DNA of 29,163 bases, taken from assembly GCA_017542915.1 (NCBI GenBank), contig JAFXWI010000076.1, positions 1 through 29,163 of the forward strand, given 5' to 3'. How positions within the stretch are numbered: the stretch's first letter is position 1; each line of letters starts with the position of its first letter. This document shows positions 8,501 to 15,166 of the stretch, one piece after another. The notes under the pieces were generated by a model, which was not told where the DNA came from, ran no database searches, and was given only the letters and a program-made list of their open reading frames with translations. The translations under genes and the position numbers were made by a program. This DNA comes from Paludibacteraceae bacterium. Its GTDB lineage: Bacteria > Bacteroidota > Bacteroidia > Bacteroidales > Paludibacteraceae.

Positions 8501-9595
8501 TCACCTTTCCACCTTAATAATCCAGCAATCGGGGAAGAGGGACAGCAGTTTCTTGCGTGCCTCCATCACTTTCGCACGGTCAGGATCGGCTGCGGTGTAG
8601 TATTTATACCATTCTCCCACTTTCATGCATTCGCAAACCTGCCCTTTGAGCTGCGGGTCATTGGGTTTCAGCGGCGTCTTGGACGCACAAATCTGAATAG
8701 CATACAGGGTCGATGGTCGATGGTCGTTAGTCGATGGTCTTTGGTCTTTGGTCGTTGGAGTGTCAGTCTTCAGGGTATCTGAACTCTGAATTCTGACATC
8801 TGAACTCTTCTCCTCCGCGCTCTTCTCACTCGCCTCTTTCCTCACCGCCTGTTTGTGGGTATAAGCGCCGAAAGCGTTCACCAAGGCATTGGCCATCTGC
8901 GCCATCGAAGCAGGCTTATTCAAAAACCGCTCTTCCTCGGGGTTCGAGATAAATCCCATTTCAAAAAGGATCGAAGGACACGCCGTCTTGAGCAACACCC
9001 AGAATGCCGCCTGTCTGACGCCTCGGTCGGAACGGTTGAGGTGACCCACAAACCGCTGCTGCACCTGTTCCGCAAAACGCAGGGACTGATCCATGTAGCT
9101 GTTCTGCATCAACTCGAACATGATATACGAGTCTATCGAGTTCGGGTCAAAACCCTGATAGGTCGTTTTGTAGTCGGACTCTAATTTCATCACAGCGTTC
9201 TCGCGCATCGCCACATCGAGGTTCGCCTCCATACGGTCGGTACCAAGGATGAACGTCTCCACACCGCTCGGAGCTTTCGATTCAGCAGAGTTAGTATGGA
9301 TCGAGATGAACAGGTCGGCATCCGCTTTGTTAGCTATGTCCGCACGGGTTTGCAGGGGAATGAACACATCGGTCGAACGGGTATATACCACTTTGACATC
9401 GGGGTAGCGCTCTGCGATGAGCTCACCCATCTTGAGCACAAGCGAGAGGTTCAGATCTTTCTCCTTGGAGAACTTCCCGACAGCTCCGGGATCCTTACCT
9501 CCATGACCTGCGTCAAGCACAACAGTATATGGCTTCTCCGCCCACACCGTCCAGCTCATCAACAATGCCAATATTATATAGAAACATTTCTGCAT
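8501..9595 (-). CDS. N-acetylmuramoyl-L-alanine amidase with C-terminal SPOR-like domain
   Basis: Periplasmic zinc amidase (Amidase_3) cleaving the lactyl-amide bond in peptidoglycan, needed for daughter-cell separation. Signal peptide MQKCFYIILALLMSWTVWA. The catalytic domain starts at TVVLDAGHGGKDPGAVG (zinc His31, second ligand Glu in KFSKEKDL), continues with DLFISIHTNSA and closes with SILFEMGFISNPEE (catalytic Glu). After about residue 265 comes a low-complexity linker made of two different 7-nt arrays (SSDVRIQSSD, then TTKDQRPSTNDHRPST), then a C-terminal domain of about 60 residues (YAIQICASKTPL ... DCWIIKVER) that resembles SPOR peptidoglycan-binding modules. A promoter lies 26 nt upstream of the ATG. 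Confidence 0.88.
   Translation of the reverse strand: MQKCFYIILALLMSWTVWAEKPYTVVLDAGHGGKDPGAVGKFSKEKDLNLSLVLKMGELIAERYPDVKVVYTRSTDVFIPLQTRADIANKADADLFISIHTNSAESKAPSGVETFILGTDRMEANLDVAMRENAVMKLESDYKTTYQGFDPNSIDSYIMFELMQNSYMDQSLRFAEQVQQRFVGHLNRSDRGVRQAAFWVLLKTACPSILFEMGFISNPEEERFLNKPASMAQMANALVNAFGAYTHKQAVRKEASEKSAEEKSSDVRIQSSDTLKTDTPTTKDQRPSTNDHRPSTLYAIQICASKTPLKPNDPQLKGQVCECMKVGEWYKYYTAADPDRAKVMEARKKLLSLFPDCWIIKVER
8709..8757. repeat. 7-nt GTCGATG array (7 units) in amidase linker
   Basis: Seven contiguous units GTC[GT][AT]T[GA]. In frame in the amidase it encodes PTTKDQRPSTNDHRPST. It is the same family as the arrays at 3280-3336 and 15120-15166. Confidence 0.92.
8778..8805. repeat. 7-nt TCTGAAC array in amidase linker
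   Basis: Four units TCTGAAC, TCTGAAT, TCTGACA, TCTGAAC. In the amidase sense frame it encodes SSDVRIQSSD. Close relatives occur in the same reading frame at 24405-24453 and 24864-24898. Confidence 0.92.
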
Positions 9596-9620
9596 ACTAC
9601 TCCCAAATTAAAATCGGCTG

Positions 9621-9652
9621 CAAAGATACAACTTTTTTTGCATATATGCAAA
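9621..9652 (-). promoter_or_regulatory. Amidase promoter (Bacteroidetes -33/-7)
   Basis: On the minus strand TTTG (9652-9649), a 20-nt spacer, then TATCTTTG (9628-9621). The -33 overlaps the palindrome TTGCATATATGCAA (9639-9652), which recurs in the divergent promoter at 25470-25482. Confidence 0.75.
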
Positions 9653-9818
9653 TTTATTTACAGAAATCGTTCGAGAAAGTGGAAATACAATTAGCGCTTG
9701 TTCATCAATAAGAGTGCCAAAAAAATTCGTTTCATATCTGTTTAAATGTTTAATTATACCTATTTTTGTTCAAATAACATGACAAAATGAACTTTTTTTG
9801 ATTTTTTTTGCCAAAATA

Positions 9819-9850
9819 TTTGGTCATGTCAAAAAAATGTAGTACCTTTG
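9819..9850 (+). promoter_or_regulatory. tRNA-Arg promoter (Bacteroidetes -33/-7)
   Basis: TTTG (9819-9822), a 20-nt spacer, TACCTTTG (9843-9850). It is nearly identical to the dnaA promoter over all 32 positions. The predicted start near 9857 leaves a leader of about 80 nt before the tRNA. Confidence 0.8.
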
Positions 9851-9879
9851 TCGTCGCTTTTCGATAAGAGAAGCATTTT

Positions 9880-9938
9880 AAGGGGAATTAGCCCCTTCCG
9901 GCGGAGGCCGGTTTCCCCGATTGACGGGGACACCTCCG
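9880..9938 (+). ncRNA. Structured leader of tRNA-Arg transcript (three hairpins)
   Basis: Three hairpins in a row: AAGGGG/CCCCTT (9880-9897, loop AATTAG), CCGGC/GCCGG (9898-9911, loop GGAG), TCCCCG/CGGGGA (9914-9930, loop ATTGA). CGGAGG at 9902-9907 is also complementary to CCTCCG at 9933-9938, which would form a pseudoknot or a competing pairing next to the tRNA 5' end. No T-run follows, so these are not terminators. Not recognised as a known RNA family; the function is unknown and it may be only a tRNA precursor leader. Confidence 0.4.
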
Positions 9939-10012
9939 GGTCCATTAGCTCAACTGAATAGAGTACCACACTACGGATGTGGGGGTTGCAGGTTTGAATC
10001 CTGCATGGATCA
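9939..10012 (+). tRNA. tRNA-Arg (anticodon ACG)
   Basis: Full cloverleaf of 74 nt. Acceptor GGTCCAT/ATGGATC with one G-U pair, D-stem GCTC/GAGT, anticodon stem CCACA/TGTGG with loop CTACGGA and anticodon ACG at 9973-9975 (A34 expected to become inosine, reading CGN), variable loop GGGTT, T-stem GCAGG/CCTGC, loop TTTGAAT, discriminator A. CCA is not encoded. A20 and C35, known arginine identity bases, are present. The D-loop has A at position 19 and the T-loop T at 56, replacing the usual G19-C56 tertiary pair with A-U. Confidence 0.95.
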
Positions 10013-10014
10013 CG

Positions 10015-10044
10015 AAGAGATGTCAAATAGGACATCTCTTTTTT
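10015..10044 (+). terminator. Rho-independent terminator after tRNA-Arg
   Basis: Perfect 10-bp stem AAGAGATGTC (10015-10024) / GACATCTCTT (10031-10040), loop AAATAG, ending in a run of six T. It starts 3 nt past the tRNA. The last codons of the convergent DUF4886 gene lie inside it. Confidence 0.85.
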
Positions 10045-10838
10045 GTTGCTTTATGGGCAGCTTTCTGCGTTAGTTTGCGTTGAGTTTTAGTCATTTGCGG
10101 GTTCATATAGCGGTTCTTACGAACGTCTTTTCCGGTTACGATCTCGTACCACACGCAGGCTGCCGTATAGCGACCGTAGATATAGTTCAAATGGTAACCA
10201 TCTCGGCAAAGGGTGTCACCTAATTTCGTTTGGCGTGCGTTCTGGACAGCCAAACCGCAGGGGATAATTTGACAATTGACATTTGACATTTGACATTTTT
10301 GCTGCACGTAACGCGTGCAAGCTTGGATAGAATCCCACATCACCTGCTGGTTGTTATGGTAGCGAGGATAAGCCGGATGTTTGGCGTCTTGGCTATACGC
10401 CCAAGTTTGCATCCAACAAAGCTGTGCCTCGGGCTGATACGCACGGACAGTATCGATGAGCATGGAGAGCCAAGGCTCGTACGAAGACTTGATACCGGAG
10501 TCATGACTTGCCTGCTGCAGGGAGATGTAATCGTATTTTCCGTCCTTGAGCGCCTTGCGTAGCGAAATCGTGTCTCGGATTTCGCGAATTTGAGGATTTG
10601 AAGATTTGAGGATTTGAGGATTTGTGCAGACACGATGAGAATAAGCGGCAGTGTCTTTGAGCAGGAACTCCGCGTGTTGGGCTAAGGAACAACCGCCGTA
10701 ATAGAGGTTATGCACCTCAATCTCTATGTTCTTGGCATCGCAGAGCGGCACGAGTTCCTGCTCCACAGCGTCCCAAGAAAAGCTATTTCCGATACAGAGT
10801 ATACGGATAAGCATCAATATGGATAAAATGGTTTTCAT
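10023..10838 (-). CDS. DUF4886 family SGNH-like hydrolase
   Basis: 271 residues from ATG at 10838 (an upstream extension to 10880 is possible but less likely). It resembles the DUF4886 proteins of Bacteroidales, which have an SGNH-hydrolase fold. The N-terminal IRILCIGNSFSWDAVE gives the GNS block with candidate nucleophile Ser19, and CRDGYHLN near the C-terminus supplies the Asp213/His216 pair. The substrate is unknown; an esterase role on glycans is inference. Family members usually have a signal peptide before the first strand. Here only about ten residues precede it, so export is doubtful. Two short repeat arrays are in frame (residues 73-85 and 181-191). The stop lies within the tRNA terminator hairpin. 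It is last in the long minus-strand run, after an 11-nt repeat array. Confidence 0.75.
   Translation of the reverse strand: MKTILSILMLIRILCIGNSFSWDAVEQELVPLCDAKNIEIEVHNLYYGGCSLAQHAEFLLKDTAAYSHRVCTNPQILKSSNPQIREIRDTISLRKALKDGKYDYISLQQASHDSGIKSSYEPWLSMLIDTVRAYQPEAQLCWMQTWAYSQDAKHPAYPRYHNNQQVMWDSIQACTRYVQQKCQMSNVNCQIIPCGLAVQNARQTKLGDTLCRDGYHLNYIYGRYTAACVWYEIVTGKDVRKNRYMNPQMTKTQRKLTQKAAHKATKKRCPI
10270..10297. repeat. 7-nt TGACATT array inside DUF4886 gene
   Basis: Four units, TGACAAT then three TGACATT. The sense strand reads AATGTCA and encodes KCQMSNVNCQII. Confidence 0.9.
10589..10624. repeat. 8-nt TTTGAGGA array inside DUF4886 gene
   Basis: Four and a half units of TTTGAGGA (one TTTGAAGA). 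The sense strand encodes TNPQILKSSNPQI with an 8-residue period. Confidence 0.9.
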
Positions 10839-10886
10839 TATGTTAATACGTCCGTGATTGTTACACGATAATAAGGGCAAAGGTCT

Positions 10887-10952
10887 AGGATTGGTCCGAT
10901 ATTGGATCGAGATTGGACCGATGTTGGACCGATGTTGGACCGATGTTGGACC
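10887..10952. repeat. 11-nt iteron-like array GATGTTGGACC
   Basis: Six 11-nt units between the polA stop and the DUF4886 gene; three are identical (10920-10952) and the outer three diverge. The spacing is close to one DNA helical turn, so repeated protein-binding sites on one face are possible but unproven. Confidence 0.9.
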
Positions 10953-10966
10953 GATGAAGGTGGGGA

Positions 10967-13282
10967 TTAGTGGGCTTCAAGCCAGTTATGGCCAACTCCA
11001 CATTCGGCGATGAGCGGAACGGAGAGTTGGACGGCATTCTGCATCTCGGAGACGACTATCTCACGCACACGATCGACTTCTTGGGCAGGGACGTTGAAAT
11101 TGAGTTCGTCGTGAACCTGCATCGTCATCTGGGCTTGCAGTTTCTCCTCTTTTAAACGGCGGTGGATAGAGACCATCGCCATTTTGATGATGTCGGCAGC
11201 GGTTCCTTGAATAGGCGCGTTAACTGCGTTGCGCTCGGCAAACGAACGAACGGTAGCGTTCTGGGAATGGATATCCGGCAAGTATCGCTTACGTCCGAAG
11301 AGCGTTTCGGCATAGCCTTTCTGACGGGCGAGTTCCTTCTGAGACTCAATATATTCTATCACGCGCGGGAAAGCGGCGAAGTAATCGTCAATAAGCTGTT
11401 TAGCTTCCGTACGGCTGCAATCGAGCTGCTGGGAGAGACCGAAAGCGGAGATACCATAGATGATACCGAAGTTCGCTGTTTTGGCTTTGCGACGCTGGTC
11501 TTTGGTGACCTGTTCAATAGGGAGACCGAAGATCTTAGCAGCCGTAGCGGCGTGTACATCCTGCCCGTTGCGGAACGCCGCAAGGAGATGTTCGTCCTGC
11601 GAGAAATGCGCCATGAGACGAAGCTCAATCTGGCTGTAATCGGCAGAAAGGAAGAGACATCCGTCATCGGGGATAACCGCCTCACGGATGAATCGTCCGC
11701 GCTCGGAACGAATAGGCAAGTTCTGCAAGTTCGGGTTCGAGGAAGAGAGACGTCCGGTAGCCGTAACGGTCTGATTATAAGTTGTGTGGATCTTTCCGTC
11801 TGCTGCTATATATCCCGGCAAAGCGGATATATACGTGGTGATCAGTTTGCTCAAAGCTCTGTAATCCAAGATCAGTCCGACTATCTCATGACGATCTTTG
11901 AGCGCCACCAACACCTCTTCGGAAGTGGAGTATTGTCCGGTCTTCAATTTCTTAGCTTTGCTGTCCAGTTTGAGTTTGTCGAAGAGCAGTTCGCCCACTT
12001 GCTTTGGGCTGTTGATATTGAACGGTCCGTCTGCGAGGGTGTAGATCCGTTGCTCTATCGTATTCAGTTCTTCGGTCAAGGCTGTCTCCGCCTCTTTGAG
12101 TTTGTTGACGTCAATACGGACACCGGCAGCCTCCATCTCGCGCAGGACTTCCACCAGCGGCAACTCGACGTTGTTATACAGATTCCATAAGTTGGCATCG
12201 GCCTTGAGGGCATCCCAGTTCGGCTCTTTATAGGGATTGAACGCCACCTCGGGGTTGAGGAGGTATTGACACAGTCGAGCTTCGATGGTGTCAAAGGAAT
12301 TTACCATATGGTCATTTTGCTCTTCGGGTTCGGCAAAGAGATCGAGTTGATTCGGGTCAACGGTTTTGGCTTTCTTGGAGGGCTGTTTATCCGACGAAAT
12401 TGGCGGATTGATAGACGAGGGAGCGAGTTTCTTGAGGAGGGTGTTGAACTCCAAGTCCTGATAGAGTTTTGTGAGGGCTTCGATGTTGGGGTCTTTCTTC
12501 GCCAATTGGTTTTCGTCTAAATCAATCGGCACATCGGTACGAATAGTAGCCAAGAACCGCGAGAAACGGATCTCGTCCATCTGGGTCTCCACTTTTGTAC
12601 GGAGCGCACCTTTGATCTCGTCCGTATGGGCAAGCATATTGTCGATGTCTCCGAACTGCTGCAAGAGAGCCACAGCTGTTTTCTCCCCCACCCCTTTGCA
12701 GCCCGGGATATTATCGCTGGCATCGCCCATGAGTCCGAGCAGGTCGATGACTTGTTCCTTGCGTTGCAGGCCGTATTTATCGCACACTTCTTTTGGTCCC
12801 ATCAGTTCGAAGCCACCCGTATGACGGGGACGATACATGAACACATGGTCGGAGACGAGCTGTCCGTAGTCCTTATCCGGCGTAGCCATATAAACCTCAA
12901 AACCGGCTTGTTCGCCTTGCTTCGAGAGCGTGCCGATGACGTCATCCGCCTCAAAACCGGGTACTTCCAGCACGGGTATATTCATGGCCTCCAAAATCTG
13001 CTTGATCACAGGCACCGCCTTACGGATGTCTTCCGGCGTCTCGGGACGCTGCGCTTTGTACTGCTCGTACGCCTCATGACGAAACGTGCCGCCTTTCGGA
13101 TCAAAAGCCACACCCACATGCGTGGGGTTGATTTTCTTGAGCAAGTCCTCCAGCGTGACGCAAAAACCAAAGATAGCAGAGGTGTTTTCCCCCTTGCTGT
13201 TCATGCGCGGTGCGCGGATGAATGCGTAGTATGCGCGAAAGATCATCGCATAGGCATCTATTAAAAGTAATGTCTTCGACAT
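10967..13282 (-). CDS. polA: DNA polymerase I lacking most of the 3'-5' exonuclease domain
   Basis: 771 residues, compared with about 930 for proofreading homologues. Residues 1-290 are the 5'-3' flap nuclease (LLLIDAYAMIFRAYYAF, EADDVIGTL, GLMGDASDNIPGCKGVGEKTA). Residues 371-771 are a complete polymerase: motif A DYSQIELRL (D548), O-helix RRKAKTANFGIIYG (597-610), motif C HDE (724-726). Between them only about 80 residues remain: a charged linker (290-326) and a scrap (327-370, FDTIEARLCQYLLNPE) that resembles part of the exonuclease domain. The catalytic exonuclease residues are therefore absent. The linker contains QLDLF (312-316), a match to the beta-clamp-binding consensus. Role: Okazaki fragment maturation and repair synthesis. 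It follows ung by 46 nt, which suits base-excision repair. Confidence 0.93.
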   Translation of the reverse strand: MSKTLLLIDAYAMIFRAYYAFIRAPRMNSKGENTSAIFGFCVTLEDLLKKINPTHVGVAFDPKGGTFRHEAYEQYKAQRPETPEDIRKAVPVIKQILEAMNIPVLEVPGFEADDVIGTLSKQGEQAGFEVYMATPDKDYGQLVSDHVFMYRPRHTGGFELMGPKEVCDKYGLQRKEQVIDLLGLMGDASDNIPGCKGVGEKTAVALLQQFGDIDNMLAHTDEIKGALRTKVETQMDEIRFSRFLATIRTDVPIDLDENQLAKKDPNIEALTKLYQDLEFNTLLKKLAPSSINPPISSDKQPSKKAKTVDPNQLDLFAEPEEQNDHMVNSFDTIEARLCQYLLNPEVAFNPYKEPNWDALKADANLWNLYNNVELPLVEVLREMEAAGVRIDVNKLKEAETALTEELNTIEQRIYTLADGPFNINSPKQVGELLFDKLKLDSKAKKLKTGQYSTSEEVLVALKDRHEIVGLILDYRALSKLITTYISALPGYIAADGKIHTTYNQTVTATGRLSSSNPNLQNLPIRSERGRFIREAVIPDDGCLFLSADYSQIELRLMAHFSQDEHLLAAFRNGQDVHAATAAKIFGLPIEQVTKDQRRKAKTANFGIIYGISAFGLSQQLDCSRTEAKQLIDDYFAAFPRVIEYIESQKELARQKGYAETLFGRKRYLPDIHSQNATVRSFAERNAVNAPIQGTAADIIKMAMVSIHRRLKEEKLQAQMTMQVHDELNFNVPAQEVDRVREIVVSEMQNAVQLSVPLIAECGVGHNWLEAH

Positions 13283-13328
13283 AACGTTAAGAAGTTAAAA
13301 TGGTTTCCTTGCAGGAAACGTTAAAAGG
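13283..13328. repeat. ung-polA gap with ACGTTAA repeats and a short hairpin
   Basis: The 46-nt gap holds two ACGTTAA copies (13283-13289 and 13318-13324) flanking a 6-bp hairpin GTTTCC (13303-13308) / GGAAAC (13314-13319). No T-run follows on the transcribed strand, so a terminator is unlikely. Confidence 0.5.
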
Positions 13329-13991
13329 TTACCAATTGATGGGCTCCAAGCCGTTCTTAATCAGATAGTTATTAGCTGCTGAGAAATGTCCGCAGCCATC
13401 AAAACCTCGATAGACAGACAAGGGTGACGGGTGCGAAGTTTGGAGCACTAAGTGTTTCTTTCGGTCGATGAACTGACCTTTGCGTTGGGCGTATGATCCC
13501 CAGAGCATGAAGACCAGATGTTCGCGTTCGTTATTTAGCGCTGTTATCGCAGCGTCCGTCAGTTCTTCCCAGCCTTTGCCTTGGTGGCTACCGGCTTTAT
13601 GCGCCTCCACCGTCAGGGTAGCGTTGAGGAGCAAGACTCCCTGCTCCGCCCATCGGCGTAAGTCTCCGCTCTGCGGAATAGGTGTTCCCAAATCCCGATG
13701 GATCTCTTTGTAGATATTCATGAGCGAAGGAGGGATCTGCACGCCTTCGGGCACCGAGAAAGAGAGTCCCATGGCTTGCCCGGGCTCGTGATACGGGTCT
13801 TGACCGATGATGACTACCCGCACTTTCTCAAAAGGACAGGAGTCAAACGCATTAAAAATCAAACCCGCCGGAGGAAAACACCGGCAGGTCTGGTATTGCT
13901 GGCGCACATATTGAGTGAGGAGTTCGAAATAAGGCTTGTCAAACTCCGTCTGCAACACGCGCTGCCAAGATGGATCTATTCGTACTTGCAT
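13329..13991 (-). CDS. ung: Uracil-DNA glycosylase (family 1)
   Basis: Removes uracil from DNA as the first step of base excision repair; 220 residues, normal size. It has the family 1 water-activating loop GQDPYH (63-68, Asp65), the LLLNATLTV strand (120-128) and the DNA-intercalating loop HPSPLS (187-192, His187). The ATG at 13991 is chosen over an in-frame TTG one codon earlier; it overlaps the queA stop by one base (TGATG), indicating coupled translation. polA, which would fill the resulting gap, follows. Confidence 0.96.
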   Translation of the reverse strand: MQVRIDPSWQRVLQTEFDKPYFELLTQYVRQQYQTCRCFPPAGLIFNAFDSCPFEKVRVVIIGQDPYHEPGQAMGLSFSVPEGVQIPPSLMNIYKEIHRDLGTPIPQSGDLRRWAEQGVLLLNATLTVEAHKAGSHQGKGWEELTDAAITALNNEREHLVFMLWGSYAQRKGQFIDRKKHLVLQTSHPSPLSVYRGFDGCGHFSAANNYLIKNGLEPINW

Positions 13992-15094
13992 CAATCTACC
14001 ACTAACATTGCGTCTCCATAGTCACCAAAACGATAGCCTTCCTTCACCGCCTCTTCGTATGCGTGCATGGTCTCTTCGTAGCCTGCGAACGCCGCAACCA
14101 TCAGCAACTGGCTCGACATCGGCATATAGAGGTTCGTGAAGAAACTATTCGCAACCGTGAAGGTATAAGGCGGATAGATGAACTTATTCGTCCATCCGTC
14201 ATATTCTTTGAGCTGTCCGTTCGTTCCGGCTACATGCTCCATTGCACGCATGATCTCCGTTCCCACCGCACAGACGCGTTTCTGACGCTCATGGGCGTTG
14301 TTAACAGCCTCTGCCATGTTTGCCGGAAGGATGATCTGCTCGGACTCCATCTTATTCTTGGTCAAGTCCTCCACATCGATCTCCTTGAAGATACCGAGCG
14401 ACACGTGGCTCGTCATAAAGGTCGTCTCAATACCACGGATCTCCATTCGTTTGAGGAGCTGTTTGGAGAAATGCAGACCGGATGCAGGAGCTGCGACAGC
14501 TCCTATTTTGCTGGCAAAAATGGTCTGGTAACGATCTATATCCATCTCGCGCACAGGCAGATCATGGAAGGTCTCCTCGTACTGCTGCTGGGTCTGCGCA
14601 TCCATCGGACGACGGATATACTTAGGCAGCGGAGCGCTACCCAAAGCATAGAGATGCGGTACAAACTCCTCGTTCTCGTAGTCCGTCAGGAAACGGAACG
14701 TACGTCCGCGGCTTGTGGTGTTATCTATCACCTCAGCCACAATCGAGGGATCGTCATCGAACGTCAGTTTATTACCGATACGGATCTTACGCGCCGGATC
14801 AACCAGCACGTCCCAATAACGCGATCTATGATTCAACTCACGGAGGAGGAAAACCTCAATCAGCGCGTTCGTCTTCTCCTTGTGTCCCCAGAGGCGAGCC
14901 GGAAAGACTTTCGAATCATTGAAAACGAACAAGTCGCCTTCATCAAAATATTGCACCGTATCGGTGACCATTTTATGCTCCACCTCACCGGTCTTGCGGT
15001 GCAACACCAACAGACGCGCATCATCGCGATACGCAGCCGGGAATTGAGCAATCAGTTCTTCAGGCAGTTTAAACTTAAACTGGCTGAGTTTCAT
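13991..15094 (-). CDS. queA: S-adenosylmethionine:tRNA ribosyltransferase-isomerase QueA
   Basis: Cytosolic enzyme of queuosine synthesis: it transfers and isomerises the ribosyl group of SAM onto 7-aminomethyl-7-deazaguanine in tRNA, giving epoxyqueuosine. 367 residues from ATG at 15094 (MKLSQFKFKLPEELIAQFPA), the usual family N-terminus; an upstream ATG at 15112 would add six residues. Family blocks are visible: YRDDARLLVLHRKTGEVEHK, DLFVFNDSKVFPARLWG, APASGLHFSKQLL, HVSLGIFKEID and YPPYTFTVANSFFTNLYMP. It lies 43 nt after truB and overlaps ung by one base. The truB-queA gap is mostly a 7-nt repeat array. Confidence 0.95.
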   Translation of the reverse strand: MKLSQFKFKLPEELIAQFPAAYRDDARLLVLHRKTGEVEHKMVTDTVQYFDEGDLFVFNDSKVFPARLWGHKEKTNALIEVFLLRELNHRSRYWDVLVDPARKIRIGNKLTFDDDPSIVAEVIDNTTSRGRTFRFLTDYENEEFVPHLYALGSAPLPKYIRRPMDAQTQQQYEETFHDLPVREMDIDRYQTIFASKIGAVAAPASGLHFSKQLLKRMEIRGIETTFMTSHVSLGIFKEIDVEDLTKNKMESEQIILPANMAEAVNNAHERQKRVCAVGTEIMRAMEHVAGTNGQLKEYDGWTNKFIYPPYTFTVANSFFTNLYMPMSSQLLMVAAFAGYEETMHAYEEAVKEGYRFGDYGDAMLVVD

Positions 15095-15119
15095 ATCGTT
15101 AGCTTTGTACATATTCTTG

Positions 15120-15166
15120 GTCGTTAGTCGTTAGTCGTTAGTCCATGCGAGGGCTGTCGTTGGTCG
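15120..15166. repeat. 7-nt GTCGTTA array at the truB end / queA start
   Basis: GTCGTTA three times, GTCCATG, the 8-mer CGAGGGCT, GTCGTTG, GTCG. It supplies the truB C-terminus (STNDSPRMD and its TAA stop) and the truB-queA gap. It has the same architecture, including the 8-mer, as 3276-3319 in addA. Confidence 0.92.

Larger units (their letters stand above)
9596..9938. other. 343-nt divergent intergenic region, amidase / tRNA-Arg
   Basis: No protein gene is supported. It holds the amidase promoter, an AT-rich stretch of about 150 nt, an ACATGAC (9777-9783) / GTCATGT (9823-9829) inverted pair around the tRNA -33 region, the tRNA promoter and a structured leader. Confidence 0.6.

Noticed and set aside
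8709..8805. CRISPR-like repeat array
   Set aside because: Units are 7 nt, directly abutting, with no spacers and within a coding sequence; no cas genes in the window.
9829..10035. Small minus-strand open frame across tRNA-Arg
   Set aside because: Lies over the tRNA, its leader and its promoter; no independent evidence.
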